DNA of 64,000 bases from Vicia villosa (Eukaryota; Streptophyta; Magnoliopsida; Fabales; Fabaceae). Both the position numbers and the translations under genes were made by a program. The stretch spans positions 372,001 through 436,000 of the forward strand of contig NW_026705183.1 of NCBI RefSeq assembly GCF_029867415.1, read 5' to 3'. Shown here in pieces: positions 49,304 through 62,226 of the stretch. The stretch's first letter is position 1. Every line of letters begins with the position of its first letter. Under the pieces are notes generated by a model, which did no database searches, was not told the DNA's origin, and worked only from the letters and a program-made list of their open reading frames with translations.

Positions 49304-49910
49304 ATTAAATTTATAAAGTGATGAGACGTGTACGTACAGCAGTTTAGCATGGTTTGATCCTTTTATCATACTCTTTTTAAATTTATTTGACTAAAAATTT
49401 AAAACATCAATCGAAAAGTGATATATAATCGCTAAATCGATCAGTTTTTAAACTTTCTTGGTTTGATCCTTATGTCCTAACATTTTATTTTTATTTTACT
49501 AAAAAATTAATTGAAAATGCCAATAAGGTGATAGGTGATAGTCATTAAATCGGTCGTAAAACATTAAATTGACAATTTTTAACTTTTTTTTATCTATAAT
49601 TTGATTACTAAAAGTTAATTTTCTAGTAATGAACATAAATTTAAATTCAATGTTCGTTTTAACTGTTGAAACCTAATGCTGACGTATTATTTAATATGCT
49701 GAGAAATCGTCTATTAGGTAATACAAATTATTTCACGTCATTGGCTCAAACATGAGCTACGATGAGAGCTTTGAGCAATAATACTAAGAACTAATTAGAA
49801 TTGAATATTACTGATCAAGGATCTTGATGCTAAATGAGAATAATTCAATGATATCTAACCACGACAGAGTTTTCTCATTTTTAAATATCAAAAGTTCAAT
49901 TTAGTTTTTG
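49304..49910. other. No gene recognised
   Basis: AT-rich DNA between the MULE and the copia element. Confidence 0.6.
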
Positions 49911-50387
49911 TGAGATAATGGATCGAACTCTTGTGGGTCAAAGAGTAGCATTGGGTTCAACAGGATTTATGCAGACCATCGAAGTATGTTCACATGCTGG
50001 TGTCGAAGACCTACATACTATAGTCGAAGTGTGTTCTAGTATGTGGGTGTCGAAATGCTATGGTGGTTAGTCTTTCGAATTGGGCATGTTTGTTATGTCC
50101 AATTGTTTAAGTTAGATTGTACCCTAAGTTAGCTTGTAATGGGTATTTGTGAAAAATCTCATTAGTTTAGTATGTTAGGTTTATTATAAATAGCATACTA
50201 GTCTCTCATCATTGCATACTGCAAATTCTAATTTAGGGTGAGCGGTTATTTGTTATTCTTCTAACACTTGTAATCTTGAATAAAGAAAGAGTAAAGAATA
50301 GCAGTTATAATCAATCCTTGTTGTTCTTCTTGCTTCCCATTGTGTTCCATATTATACTTTATGATTTCGGCATCGTTTTTCACAACA
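49911..50387 (+). repeat. Copia 5' LTR
   Basis: 477 bp, with ATCGAAGTATGTTCACATGC in common with the 3' LTR and a TATA-like TATAAATAGCA near 50186. It is followed by AATTGGTGCGGTGAGCG. That does not match the common initiator-Met primer site, so the primer tRNA is unassigned. Confidence 0.8.
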
Positions 50388-50999
50388 AATTGGTGCGGTG
50401 AGCGTGGAGAAGATGCCTTCAACAGAGTATGATATTGAAAAATTCACCGGAGTGAACGATTGCGGTCCTTGGTGCTTGAAGATGAAAGCCCTAGTTGTCC
50501 AACAAGTTTTTTGGAAGCGTTGAAGGGAGTGGCATCTATGGATGTTGTGTTAACGGAAAAAGAAAAGACGGCCATGATAGAGTAAGCCCACAACATAATC
50601 TTGTTGAGCCTTGGTGATAAGGTTCTTTGACAGGTATCGAATAAGACGACGACATCGGGGTTATGGGTGAAACTTGAAAGTTTGTATATGACCAAATCGC
50701 TGGTAAATCGACTCTCCTTGAAGAAAGCTTTGTATTCATTCAAGATGATTGAAGACAAAGTGGTTGCTGAGCAGTTGAATATGTTCAACAAGCTGATTCT
50801 TGATCTTGAAAATATTGATGTGAAAATTGATGATGAAGATCAAGTGTTGTTGTTGCTTGATTTGCCTAGGTCACATGCTCACTTCAAAGAAACTCTCTTG
50901 TATGGAAGGGAGTCCCTGACCTTCGAAGAAGTTCAATGAGCCTTGTATTCTAAGGACTTGAGCGAACGGAAGGAGCATAAACCTTCGACAGTTGGTGAA

Positions 51000-51818
51000 T
51001 ATAACGCCCCAGACTGCTTTCGGGATGATCGACTGACCCCACAAACCAACACGGGTCTTTTCAGCATGCTTTGACCTCACTCGCACGCTTTCTGGGAAAC
51101 TTCCCAGAAGGTCACCCATCCCAATACTACTCCAAGTCAAGCACGCTTAACTATGGAGTTCTTATGGAACAGGCTCCCGAAAAGAAGATGCATCTTGTTG
51201 GTATAGGTAGTACCTATCAATCCTTATAAGATTTCCTTCAACCATGCAGTCCCATACCTGCACAGCTTTAGGATCCCTCTCATTCCGATGTGGCGACCAC
51301 CCTAGCCCCAATTGGCCCCAGGTGTTCCATGCGGTGCAACCACCCCTCGCCTTCTTCGGCCTCGGGTGTTACATGCCCACCAGCTTCCGCATGGTTCGTC
51401 CTCGAACCACATCGTACTGGGAGAGGTCTGGCTCTGATACCATTTGTAACGCCCCAGACTGCTTTCGGGATGATCGACTGACCCCACAAACCAACACGGG
51501 TCTTTTCAGCATGCTTTGATCTCACTCGCACGCTTTCTGGGAAACTTCCCAGAAGGTCACCCATCCCAATACTACTCCAAGTCAAGCACGCTTAACTATG
51601 GAGTTCTTATGGAACAGGCTCCCGAAAAGAAGATGCATCTTGTTGGTATAGGTAGTACCTATCAATCCTTATAAGATTTCCTTCAACAAAGCAGTCCCAT
51701 ACCTGCACGGCTTTAGGATCCCTCTCATTCCGATGTGGCGACCACCCTAGCCCCAATTGGCCCCAGGTGTTCCATGCGGTGCAACCACCCCTCGGCTTCT
51801 TCGGCCTCGGGTGTTACA
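51000..51818 (-). mobile_element. Cassandra TRIM retrotransposon
   Basis: Two LTRs of 374 bp (51000-51373 and 51445-51818) surround a 71-bp internal region; total 819 bp. The target duplication GTGAA is exact (50995-50999 and 51819-51823). Ends are TGTAAC...GTTACA, with the very first LTR base pair mutated to TA at 51000. On the minus strand TGGTATCAGAGCC (51430-51442) is the initiator-Met primer site, two bases from the LTR, so the element runs leftward. Each LTR carries a 5S-rRNA-like segment, the hallmark of Cassandra. No coding capacity; it depends on other elements. Confidence 0.92.
51091..51190 (-). repeat. 5S-rRNA-like segment in Cassandra LTR (left)
   Basis: Antisense reading GGTCACCCATCC...CAAGCACGCTTAACT...GGAGTTCTTATGG resembles plant 5S rRNA, including the internal Pol III promoter region. 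The second copy is at about 51536-51635 in the right LTR. It is an element-borne relic, not a 5S gene. Confidence 0.8.
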
Positions 51819-52080
51819 GTGAAGGTTTGGCCATTAGGGGAAAATTCTTGTGAAAGAATGGTAAGTTCGAAAAAGAAGAAAGGTAAAACTTAGCAGAACT
51901 ATTACAATGGCGAAGCATCTGGTATTCGATGCTATCATTGTAAGAAGGAGGGTCACACAAGAAAGGTGTTCCCTGAATGCCTGAAAGATCATGGAGGTAA
52001 GGATAATGGCAAAGCAACCATTGTTCAATATGATTTCGAATCATTTGATGTTCTTGTGGTTTCAATTTGTGACTCGAGTA

Positions 52081-55000
52081 AGGACTCAATTATGGATTCT
52101 GGTTGCACTTGGAACATGACTCCAAACAAACACTTGTTCTAGGACTTATGTGATCAAGATGGTGGATCTGTATTGCTGGGAAACAACAAATCTTGCAATA
52201 TTGCAGGTGTTGGATCTGTGAGATTCAAGCTCTATGATTAGTCAATAAAGTTGTTGACTGAAGTTAGTTATGTACCTGATTTGAAGAGAAATTTGATTTC
52301 TCTTGGTGAATTCAACAAGAAAGGATATGTTTTCCAAGGAGAGAAAGGTATCCTAAGAGTCGTGAAGGGGTTGAAGGAAGTCTTGATAGGCGTGAAGAAA
52401 CAAGGCTTGTATACCCTTGAGGCTAAAGTTGTAAGTGTTTCGAAAAATGTTGCATCCACAAAACCTTTGTCGAAGACAAAATTTTGGCACATGAGATTGG
52501 GCCATGTCAGTGAAAGGGGTCTGGTTGAAGTAGGGAAACAAAATCTGCTTGGTGGAAACAAAGTCGAAAGGCTGAAGTTTTGTGAACCTTGTATCCTTGG
52601 AAAATCTTGCGTAGTGAAGTTCAACAAAGGCAAACAAAGAACACATGGATCCCTTGATTACATCCATGATGGCCTTTAAGGGGCTGCAAGGTGTCCATCA
52701 CATTCAGGAGCAAGGTATTTTCTATTCATAGTTGATGATTATTCCAGAAAGTTATGGGTAGTCATCCAGAAGACTAAGGATGAAACTTTTGAGAATTTCA
52801 AAAGTTATGGCCTTGAATTTTGCAATGAGGCGTTCAATATTTTTTTTGCTACCTCTGGTATTGCAAGGCACATAACTATTGTAGGTACTCCTTTGCAAAA
52901 TGGTTAAGCTGAAAGGTTTTATCGAACTATTTTGGAGAGAGTTAGATGCAAGTAGACTAGTGCTGGGTTAAAGAAGGTGTTTTAGGCTGAGGCTGTTTCG
53001 ACAGCAACATATATGGTAAACAGATGTCCTTCGACTGTATTAGATATGAAGACATCTGAAGAAGTTTCGTCGAGACATCCACCAGATCTCGACAAACTAA
53101 GAGTATTTAGCTGCATAGCCTATGCTCACATTAGGCAAGACAATGTCAAACCTAGAGCTCTGAATGCATGTTCATGGGATATCCTGAAGGAGTCAAAGCT
53201 TATAGGCTATGGTGCCTAGAGCTAAGTCACAGGAGGAGTATCACCAGTAGAGATGTAGTTTTCAAGGAAGCTGAAATGGCTTTTAAGAAAACTGATGATG
53301 TTGGTCGAAGTGCAGAAATATTTGACAAAGAGCTACAACAGATAGAGATTCCTGTTTAGGTGGAGTATGTTGACGTTGAATTGAATATCCCAGATGAAGT
53401 CGAAGAAGAAGCATAATATGTTGAGGAAGTTGAGGAAATTTTTGATGACTACTTATTGACAAGAGATAGGCCAAGAAGGGTCATCAAACCACCTTAGAGA
53501 CTTGGGTATGCAGATCTTATAGCTTATGCCTTAATCTCTACAAGTTAGGTTCTAAACGAAGAACCTAGATACTATAAGGAAGTCATGAGGAGTAAAAATA
53601 AGACTAAATGGCTAAAGGCCATGAATAATGACATGAAATCTCTTCGTGATAATAATACTTGGGAACTGATCAAGAAACCTGTTGGAGCAAGGTTAGTCAG
53701 TTGTAAATGGATTTTCAAAGTCATGGAAGGAATCGAATGAGTGGTGTCGAAAAGATACAAAGCAAGGTTGATTGCAAGGGGGTTTCACTCAGAAAGAAAG
53801 TGTCTACTTCAATGATGTGTTTTCTCCTATTGTAAAGCATAGGTCCATTCGAATGTTGCTTGTCATGGTGGCACAGTTCAATCTTGAACTGGAACAAATG
53901 TATGTGAAGGCTGCGTTCTTGTATGGTAATCTAAATGAAACAATTCTAATGAGGCAACCTAAAGGGTATGTCGAAAAGGGGAAGGAAGATTATGTGTGCA
54001 AATTAAAGAGATCTTTATATGGGCTGAAACAATCACCTCGACAGTGGAATACGAGATTCAACAAGTTCATGGCACGCATAAGTTTTGTTAGAAGCCAGTT
54101 CCACCACTGTGTTTACTTCCGATTTCAACTTGGTAATTTATTTGTAATTTGGTTGTTTTATGTGAATGATATTCTCATAGCAAGCAACAATGTTGAAGAT
54201 GTAATGAGGGTGAAGGTTGTACTCAATAAGGAGTTCGATATGAAGGATCTGGGAGCTGCATCCAGGATTCTTTGGATTGACATTCGAAGAGATAGAAAGC
54301 AGTCGAAGTTATGCCTATCTCAAGAGGCATACCTACGAAAGATTCTCGAAAAGTTTGGTATGTCAAATTCAAAGTCTGTTGTGACTCCGACAAACCCTCA
54401 ATTCAATCTTATATAAATAGAATTCCATATGCTAATCTAATAGGCTCTTTGATGTATGATTTGGTCTGTACTAGACCCGACATAACAAATGTAGTAAGTC
54501 TTATAAGCAGGTACATGGTGAATCCTAGAAAGGCTCAATAGCAAGCATTGAAGTGGATTCTAAGGTATATAAATGAGTCTCAAAATAAAGTCTTAATTTA
54601 TGGTGGAGTCTTGGGTGAAGATAGTAAAGTAGTAATCATAGGATATGTCGACTCTGATTTTGCAGGTTGTATGGATTCCAGAAAATCAATTTCTGAGTAT
54701 GTTTTCACTATGTTTGGCACAACAATTATTTGAAAAGCAACACTTCAGAAGGCTGTTGCTTTATCAACCACTGGGGCGGAATATATTGCCCTCACAGAAG
54801 CTGCGAAAGAATCATTGTGACTTGAAGGTTTTGCTAAGGAACTGAAACTTCAAGGCCGAGGTATCACTGTTAATTGTGATAGTTAAAGTGCTATACACCT
54901 GTCAAATAACTCAACATATTATGAGGAAACCAAGCACATCGATGTGAGGTTGCATTTCGTCAGAGGAGTAATCGAGCGTGAAGAAGTCCAAATGCTGAAG

Positions 55001-55110
55001 GTTTTGACAGATCATAATGCTGCTGATATGATCACCAAGACATTGCCCAGTTGCAAGTTTTTTCATTGTATGCAGTTGATAAAGCTGCATGACGAAAGCT
55101 AGTTTATTCT
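52081..55110 (+). pseudogene. Copia pol remnant
   Basis: Protease site remnant MDSGC (about 52092). A GAG-pre-integrase zinc region follows (FWHMRLGHVSERG ... FCEPCILGKS, 52470-52610). Integrase comes next, with stops replacing usual Trp/Gln codons (52690-53360) and a frame change near 53165. RT (53560-54420) shows FSPIVKHRSIRMLL and SLYGLKQSPRQW. At 54158-54172 the catalytic motif YVDD reads YVND (first Asp lost). RNase H (54620-55100) shows GYVDSDFAG, GAEYIALTEAAKE, HIDVRLHFVRG and ITKTLP. Many stops look like C-to-T or G-to-A changes, as in long-methylated DNA. Not functional. Confidence 0.85.
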
Positions 55111-55144
55111 TTGATATTAGAGTTTGTCCTAAGGTAGAGATTTA

Positions 55145-55607
55145 TGAAATATTTGATCGAACTCTAGTGGGTCGAAGAATAGCTTCGGGTTCGACAAGAT
55201 TTATGCATGTCATCGAAGTATGTTCACATGCTGGTGTCGAAGACCTATATATTGTAGTCGAAGTGTGTCTTAGTATGTGAGTGTCGAAATGCTAGGGTTG
55301 TTAGTCTTTCGAATTGGGCCTGTTTGTTATGTCCAATTTTTTAAGTTAGCTTGTACTCTAAGTTAGCTTGTAGTGAGTATTTGTGAAAAGCCCATTAATT
55401 TAGTATGTTAGGTTTATTATAAATAGCATACTAGTCTCTCATCATTGCATACTGCAAATCCTAATTTAGGGTGAGAGAGTTATTTGTTATTCTTGTAACA
55501 CTTGCAATCTTGAATAAAAAAAAGTAAAGAATAACAGTTATAACAAATCATTGTTGTTTTTTTTATTTCCCATTGTGCTCCCTATTTCGACATCATTTTT
55601 CACAACA
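55145..55607 (+). repeat. Copia 3' LTR
   Basis: 463 bp, ending CACAACA. It follows the purine-rich AAGGTAGAGATTTA, the likely polypurine tract. Confidence 0.8.
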
Positions 55608-57247
55608 GTTTTTATTTTCTTACTTTTCAAGTATTCACTAAACAACCAAAACAATTAATCATTTGATAAACTAAATTTAGTAATAATAACTATTGAACGA
55701 TGTTTAGAACACAACCAATTCTTACCGAGACCAATTCTTACCGAGACGATAACTAACGTTTGCTTTGGAACTACAACAAGAGTATCTGTCATCATCGATA
55801 ACAAACCTTCAGTTGTAACATAGTCCTTTTCCTTATCCAAAAATTTGAGAAGTCAATCAATATTAGAATTGACATCATACTGCTACAATGCTATCTTTCC
55901 AACAACCCAAATTGATTCCCTTGCAAACGGGATGTCAACATCTTCAACATAAAGTTCGTGATAAGCAATTAAGCAATACGTACCCACATATCACATCAAG
56001 ATGGATGTATAGAGATATCAAGAAATTTAAAACATAAATTAAACTAAATTAGGCAATGTTAGGAGGCACATGCAGTCATGTTCATATTTTTAGGGTTGTT
56101 CAGAAGAGTTTATTAGAACTTACATTGTTATATTAAAAACGCCAATTATCGGTATACTTCAAAGCCAACATGTCCTCCAAATCTATTTTGAAATCATTAC
56201 TTTTGAGAATATTTTACTATTATTTATGAAAAGTTTGAGGAAAATGTTAACGAGTATCTCGGATATTAATTAGAAATTAAAAAAGAGTTGAAATTATTTA
56301 ATAGATTAAAAAAATAATTTTTTTTATAATATATGTATTTAATTTATTAAAAACATAAATAATTAACTTTTAAAAAAATATTGTGTATATTCAATACATT
56401 GAATTAAAAATATTTATTATTTTGAATGTTTAACCCATGTCCCGGATGCACTCTTTAGCATGACCTAAAGTTTAAAGCCCGATGTTTAATCAGTGCCCCA
56501 GATGCACTCGTTAGCATGATCCAAAGTTTAAAGCCCACAAACGATTGAGCTTTTTAATGTCGTTGACTTATAATTATTGAACTTGTTAAAAGTTCTACAT
56601 CGAATAATATATAATTTAAATATGAGTTTATAAGTAGAGACAATATTCACCCTACCAACTAATTTTGTAGAGTTAAATTAGGTCTAACCACTTTTTTTTA
56701 ACAGAACTCCCTCTTGATAATAGTTCATGTTGGTAGCAATTATACTCTTCGCCAAAGCCTCCATGCATTCAACTTTTAATTTACTGGCCTTTTTATGCGG
56801 ATCTTGTGTTGTTCGTCGAAATTTTTCTTTTTTTGGCGGCTTCATCATCTGAAATTACACATTTTGTCAAAAAGTTGACTTAAATTTTACCTTTTTGTTC
56901 TTGTGGACATAGAAATTAGAAACACCATTTAAAATATTTTAAAATTTGACATTAATAAGATAAGATTACTCTCCTCATAACTGTTATAACACCATTCTAA
57001 ATTGATTATACGACTCGACAAACAACCACATTAACGCTATTGAATATTAATATTCTACTAATTTTGTCTTTCATAAATTAATTGATGTGGTCACAATTGA
57101 TTGATACATAATTTAATTTGCAAGTGGAGATGGCCTAAAGACAGGGGTACTCTGCAGGGAAAATCTTGAAATATATGAAAGCTTTTTATTCATTAATTTG
57201 TATTAAACAAAGGATAGGATCTAATTGCTAGCATGAAGGAAATATGT
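55608..57247. other. No gene recognised
   Basis: AT-rich DNA. A 56-bp tandem duplication lies at 56426-56537. Nothing else is identified. Confidence 0.6.
56426..56537. repeat. 56-bp tandem duplication
   Basis: ATGTTTAAYCMRTGYCCCRG followed by ATGCACTC...AAAGTTTAAAGCCC occurs twice in tandem with about eight differences, so the duplication is old. Confidence 0.75.
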
Positions 57248-57256
57248 GGTTCTCCT

Positions 57257-58013
57257 CAGTGTTTTAAAAACTGGATCGGACATCAGACCGGTGAGGGTAC
57301 TGGGTCACTGGTTTATTAGTCGAACCACTGGGTCACTGGTCAAACCGCATGACTAAACCGGGTTAAACCGGATAACTCGGTTGAATAGACCGGTCGTTAT
57401 AACAAAATTATATAGGTATAAAATATGTCGAACCGCATGATTTAGTCCCTACAAAATATAACTAGTACTTAAATTTTTTGAAAACATCATATTATAAAAA
57501 AATTGACAAGTTCATAATTTAAATTCAAATTTTACACATAGGTATCACACACAATCAAATAGTACATAATTATAAAATATAAACAAAAGTTTAATCGCAA
57601 CATAATTTAATTGAATAATTTATAACAAAATAATTCCATTGTCTATTAAATTTAATTTCAATAAAAGAAAAAGTGTTTCAATGTTGAGATCTCTTTCTTC
57701 GATATCAAAATCATCGGTAACAAAATCAACCGCATCTACAACCATTTTTTTTATTTTTTATTTTATTTTTTATTTTATTTTTTTTTAATTTTTAATTAAA
57801 ATAGTAAAAATGACATTATTTTAATTTTTTAAAATTAAAAAAATTTAAAAAAATTAAAATTGCATTTAAACCACCAGTTCACAAAAATCGCCGGTTTTCC
57901 CGATTTTAGCGGTTTACACCGGTTCAATGACATTCCCGATTCAGCTATTGAACCAGACTGGTTCCCGGTTGAACCGGTCCGACCGGCCGGTCCGGTCCAG
58001 TTTTTAAAACACA
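57257..58013. mobile_element. TIR element of about 757 bp
   Basis: Ends CAGTGTTTTAAAAACTGG and the near-complement CCAGTTTTTAAAACACA. Subterminal CCGG/GGTTCAACCGG-rich arms (GTCGAACCAC, GAACCGGTCC) surround an AT-rich centre. The flanks GGTTCTCCT (57248-57256) and GGTTCTACT (58014-58022) match at 8 of 9 bases, a possible target duplication. A 9-bp size would suit a MULE, 8 bp a hAT. No coding region. Confidence 0.7.
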
Positions 58014-58400
58014 GGTTCTACTATTTATCCAAAACATAAATATCCATGTCAAAAGACTATGACTTCAAACATATGTATATATAAAGAAGAATCGGCTTTG
58101 TGGGATAACTCATTTGGTTAGAGGTTTAATCCTTAAAGTAGTATTCCAACTGTTTATTATTATAAACAAATATTTTTTTGGTTAGTTGAATAATAAATTT
58201 ATCTGGTCTTTTATGTAGACCAGATATAGTTATTATTTCATAAACCTAAAAAGAGAATCGTTACTTTAAATAATGGCCGAAGAAAGTATCTGATAATATT
58301 TATATATTTAATGTAAATAATTTATTAATATTTATAAATAAATGTTTTTTTAAATAAAAGAAAAAAGAATTATAACAGATAAGGAGGAAAAAACCGCACA
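58014..58400. other. No gene recognised
   Basis: AT-rich DNA between the TIR element and the probable 3' end of a LINE. Confidence 0.5.
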
Positions 58401-61400
58401 TGAATCCAAACCCGCGCAAGAAGTATTAGAGAGGATTAAACAATAATTACAACACAAACAACGGAAATGCCCCTGAAAAGGATAAAATCACCAAGATAAC
58501 AATATCCCATAACACAAAGCAGCCAAATACAGAAAAAATAATCACAAAGAATAATATAGTTAGATCTATGCATCAAGGATCACAAATAAATATAGCAGAA
58601 ATTTCCACAAAATTGGAAGAAAAGTCCAGCCCAAAACGGTCAAAGACACTCAAATTCGTTATTACCTCATAATGAAGGTGAGTTCTCCAACCAAGAAATG
58701 AACTGACAAGAGTAATTCAAAAACTTTCTTAGATACCATTTTCATGGGAAAGTGATGATCATGACCTCTAAGTCCACCACATTAACTGCTTTACCTAAAA
58801 AATCAAATGATTATAGGACTTTCAGATAGCTCACACCACAACATGGCCGACAAAAAAACTTATAACCTTAGTTGACATGCCAAAAATGCCAAAAGACTCA
58901 AGAGAGACACAATATCTTCATTGATAACAACACAATATATCTCAACCACCTAAAAAGTCTTATACCAAAGAGTCAAAACTAAGTGACAAATGAAAAATAA
59001 ATGAGAACCTGACTCACAAACATCTCCAAAAAGACTACAAGACACTGCTACATTATCTAAGAAAACAGCATGCTTAGCCAGATTAACTCTAAAAGAAAAC
59101 TTGTCAAGAAAAAGTTATTAAGAGAAGGCAATCAACTCTAAGGGAGCTCTACTAACCCAAATAGAAGGCATAAGCAATAAAGTTTTTTCTCAACGAGGAA
59201 GCTATTAGCTTAAGCAACCACGTAGATCCTCATTCTTTTATGCTTGTTACCGTAAAAAATTACTATCAGAAAAAGAGTGGCCCATATAGAGTAAGGATAA
59301 AACTATCCACTAAATCATGTTTTGAGATAAAGAAAGGTCTCCAGCACTAAAATCCCCCGCTTCAATTGGCCCTCATCGATCACCCCACTTATTCTATTGA
59401 CCTAGTTTAATTAAGGTTGATAAGATAAATCATATGAAACTCCTCTCTAATAGAGATTCGTCCTACCCAACCATCACCTCAAAAGGAAGTACCAAGGTCA
59501 TCCCCTACTCTTTTATTGATTCTTGAAATTCTCTGGTACAGGATGAACACATGTTAATACTGATCTTCCAACATCAGAACATGGTATCAAGACAGATAAA
59601 TCACAAAATGGATGCCAGCACAGATCACAAGTTAAGACCAATGTCTCAACCAAACCATAATGTCAGGACAAATATCTTGACATCATTTGATGACAGAACA
59701 CATATTTACCAAACAGAAAAGAATGCAGAATGGTAAATAACACAAAGAATTGTTAACCCTATTCGATGCAACATCACCTACTCTAGAGGCTACCAATCCA
59801 AGAAAGAAATCCACTATTAGCAGTAATAGTTCAAAGCCTAAATAGTTCTAGTTTATAACTTATTTGCTAATGTTGCTTCTACCTAGAAATCGACATCTAT
59901 ATATAAGAAATCAACATCTCACTTCCAATCACCGCAGTGATAAGAAAACAAATAGTCTCAATCCCAATTACTGTTACAAAACAAGTCACAACCCAGTGAT
60001 AAAACAAATCACAAACTCGTGATAAAAGAAGATCACACTTCCAGTAAAATATACTTAGTCTTGCTTCACAACTTCAACTAAGAACAATACTTGATCTTGC
60101 TTAAAAGCTCCAAACAAGAACATAACTCAACTCATTGCTTAAAATATTTAAGAATGAGAACACAACTTTGACAAACATTCAAGAAACAAGCAGTCTACCA
60201 CACTGTATCAAAAGATACATGGGGTGACTTACACACACAAGAAACACTCAAAACTTCAGATCCAATACTTCCCCTAATTTTTACAATTGTGAAAGTTCTA
60301 AATACATTAGGTTATGGTTCTCTTTAAATAGTCTTCAGTAGTCCATGGACTTCTAAACCTTTGCCTAGTTATTACTTAATACACACGTTGAGAAGTGCAA
60401 CAAGTCTGTAGAGAAATCTTTTTGAATCTTGGAACAAATCTTCAGGTTTCCTAAATTGTCCAATCATCCAATTTTAGAAACTTTAATTCTATTGAAGATT
60501 TGATTCTATAATTCCAGATTAAATCTTCTTGACCTACGAATATCATTGAGATATATCTGGAAAAAATTTCACAAAATCAAAACAAATCTGACAAGATTTA
60601 AAATAGCCTGTATTGATGTTCTGGTACAGAATGTCATGACATCTGTTAGAACATCTGTCTTCAATATAAGCTCAAACTCTGTTGTTTCAGTATAATCAAG
60701 ATGTTACGACATCTTGCTCAACATCTGTCGGGAACCATGTTTTAGCAAAATTGTTTCAACCCTAAAACCATGGTACTGACAATTCCTTTCTCAAACCAGT
60801 TAGAAGAATTACCAGATTTAGCATCTAAGAAAGAGACCTTTTCCACCAGGAGAAAGTTGAACGGGGAGTAGAAGATTTACCTCCCTCAAAGAAGAAATTG
60901 TTGAGGCATTGTATTTATCAGCTAAGATATCTCTCTATAAGTCTGTAGCTTGAGATAACAAACTCTAATGCCACTTACTAAGCAAAGTTATTTTTACTAG
61001 ACCAATATCCCTAACCCCAAAGCCGCCAAAACTCTTGGATATATAAAAACCATATCAACTGACCCAAAGAATCTTAATTTCACCTTTAACCCCTAGAAAA
61101 ACCTCATTTGAACTCTCACAATTATATTCCACACCTTTACATGCATTAATAGAAAAGAAAGGTAGAAAACTACAATAGAATCAAGAATTGAGTTCTGCAT
61201 AACAAATTTACTCCCAAGCTAACATATTTGTGACGCCCTGTAGCTAATCTCATATATAAGATTAATCAAAGGTTATCAAGATTCGGAACATAGACTAGCA
61301 TCTACTTGAAGACGAAGATAATTTAAGGCCAGATTATCCAATTTATAATGGAGAAACTCACCCTCTACATCCAAAAGATGGGGTCCTATTAACACCAATA

Positions 61401-62220
61401 AGGCATCTCTTTGAAAAATTAACCCAGAGACATGAGGCTAACTCAAAATCCAAAAGAACAACTTTGATAATCCAAAGTTTCTCCATAGACATTTCATCCA
61501 CGATTAAGATATCATTTGCATATTAAAGATGAAACACTAACTAATTAGAATACCCAAATTTGAACCCTGAAAAGAGCTTCAACGTTAAATCCCCATTAAA
61601 CCTCCCACTTAGTCCTTCAAACACAAGTAAGAAAACGAAAAGATCTAAAGGGTCTCTTTGCTTAAAAATCTCTTAATACTCTTATGAGTTAGACTCCCAT
61701 TGACTAAAACAACCAGATTAGTTGAAAAGACACAAGAAAAAAAAATCAAATTACTACTTTTGATCAAAATCAAATCTATAAAGCATATAACCCAAGAATC
61801 TTCAACTCACATAGTCATAATACTTTTCAAAATATACCTTAAAGATTATAGAATCTTTCTTAGATATCTTAGTAAGGTTCACTAACTCATTAACGACCAC
61901 AACCCCATCAACCACGATTCTCCCTTTAAGAAAGACATATTGATTCAGATGATAAGTTTGAGAAAGGAGAGGTAGGTTCATAATCCAACCCTCACAAACT
62001 CAAATGGCCAAAATGACATTTCTCTTATTTCTACCTGTAATACAACCATGGAAAAAAATCAGTATTAACATCACTTTCCTTCAACCACCTCCTCTGAGAT
62101 TTCTAGAATAAAAGAGGATACCTAACCTAAAATAAGGATCACAAATCTAAAATAACTCTAGAACTAGCAGAGATCTCTAAGATTTTAAGTACCGGCCTCC
62201 TATCCAAACTAAAATCCAGA
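58400..62220 (-). pseudogene. LINE (L1 clade) remnant, minus strand
   Basis: Read on the minus strand from about 62200. Fragments of RT with a VNGS...RQGD-like context lie near 61600-61700 and a degraded YADD region lies near 61490-61560. A KWDKVC...GGLGIRDLGL-like block (FGGFGVRDIGLV) lies near 60990-61060. Part of the reverse-transcriptase zinc-binding region (NLAKHAVFLDNVAVSCSLF; ESGSHLFFICH) lies near 58980-59110. Stops and frame changes are frequent. An LTR-like insert splits it at 59534-60781. It is older than the plus-strand LINE near 4 kb, judging by the larger number of breaks. Confidence 0.6.
59534..60781. mobile_element. Probable solo LTR inside the LINE
   Basis: Between recognisable LINE blocks, this segment has no LINE similarity and starts TGGTACAGG and ends GGTACTGACA (TG...CA). 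Repeated CATGACATCTG/GACATCTTG motifs near 60600-60740 recall SIRE/Maximus LTRs. No clear target duplication (ATTCTC against ATTCCT). Boundaries are tentative. Confidence 0.35.
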
Positions 62221-62226
62221 TAATAA

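Larger units (their letters stand above)
50413..52080 (+). pseudogene. Copia gag remnant, split by Cassandra
   Basis: From ATG 50413 (MPSTEYDIEKFTGVND) the UBN2-type Gag follows, with frame breaks: LYMTKSLVNRLSLKKALYSF, DEDQVLLLLDLPRSH. After the TRIM at 51000-51818 it resumes. A zinc-knuckle remnant CYHCKKEGHTRKVFPEC lies near 51930-51980, with an extra residue in the last spacing. Several stops make it non-functional. Confidence 0.75.
49911..55607 (+). mobile_element. Decayed Ty1/copia retrotransposon (Tork-like)
   Basis: LTRs 49911-50387 and 55145-55607 enclose a gag-pol remnant in copia order (gag, protease, integrase, RT, RNase H). The LTRs begin TGARATA and end CACAACA and differ by small indels and many substitutions, so the insertion is old. 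A GTTTTT that could be the target duplication stands on both sides (about 49904 and 55608), but one base offset makes it uncertain. The domain wording is closest to Tork-type elements (for example RGVIEREEVQMLKV). A Cassandra TRIM is inserted in gag. Confidence 0.85.

Noticed and set aside
51091..51635. 5S rRNA genes
   Set aside because: The 5S-like segments lie inside LTRs with a primer site and target duplication, so they belong to Cassandra.
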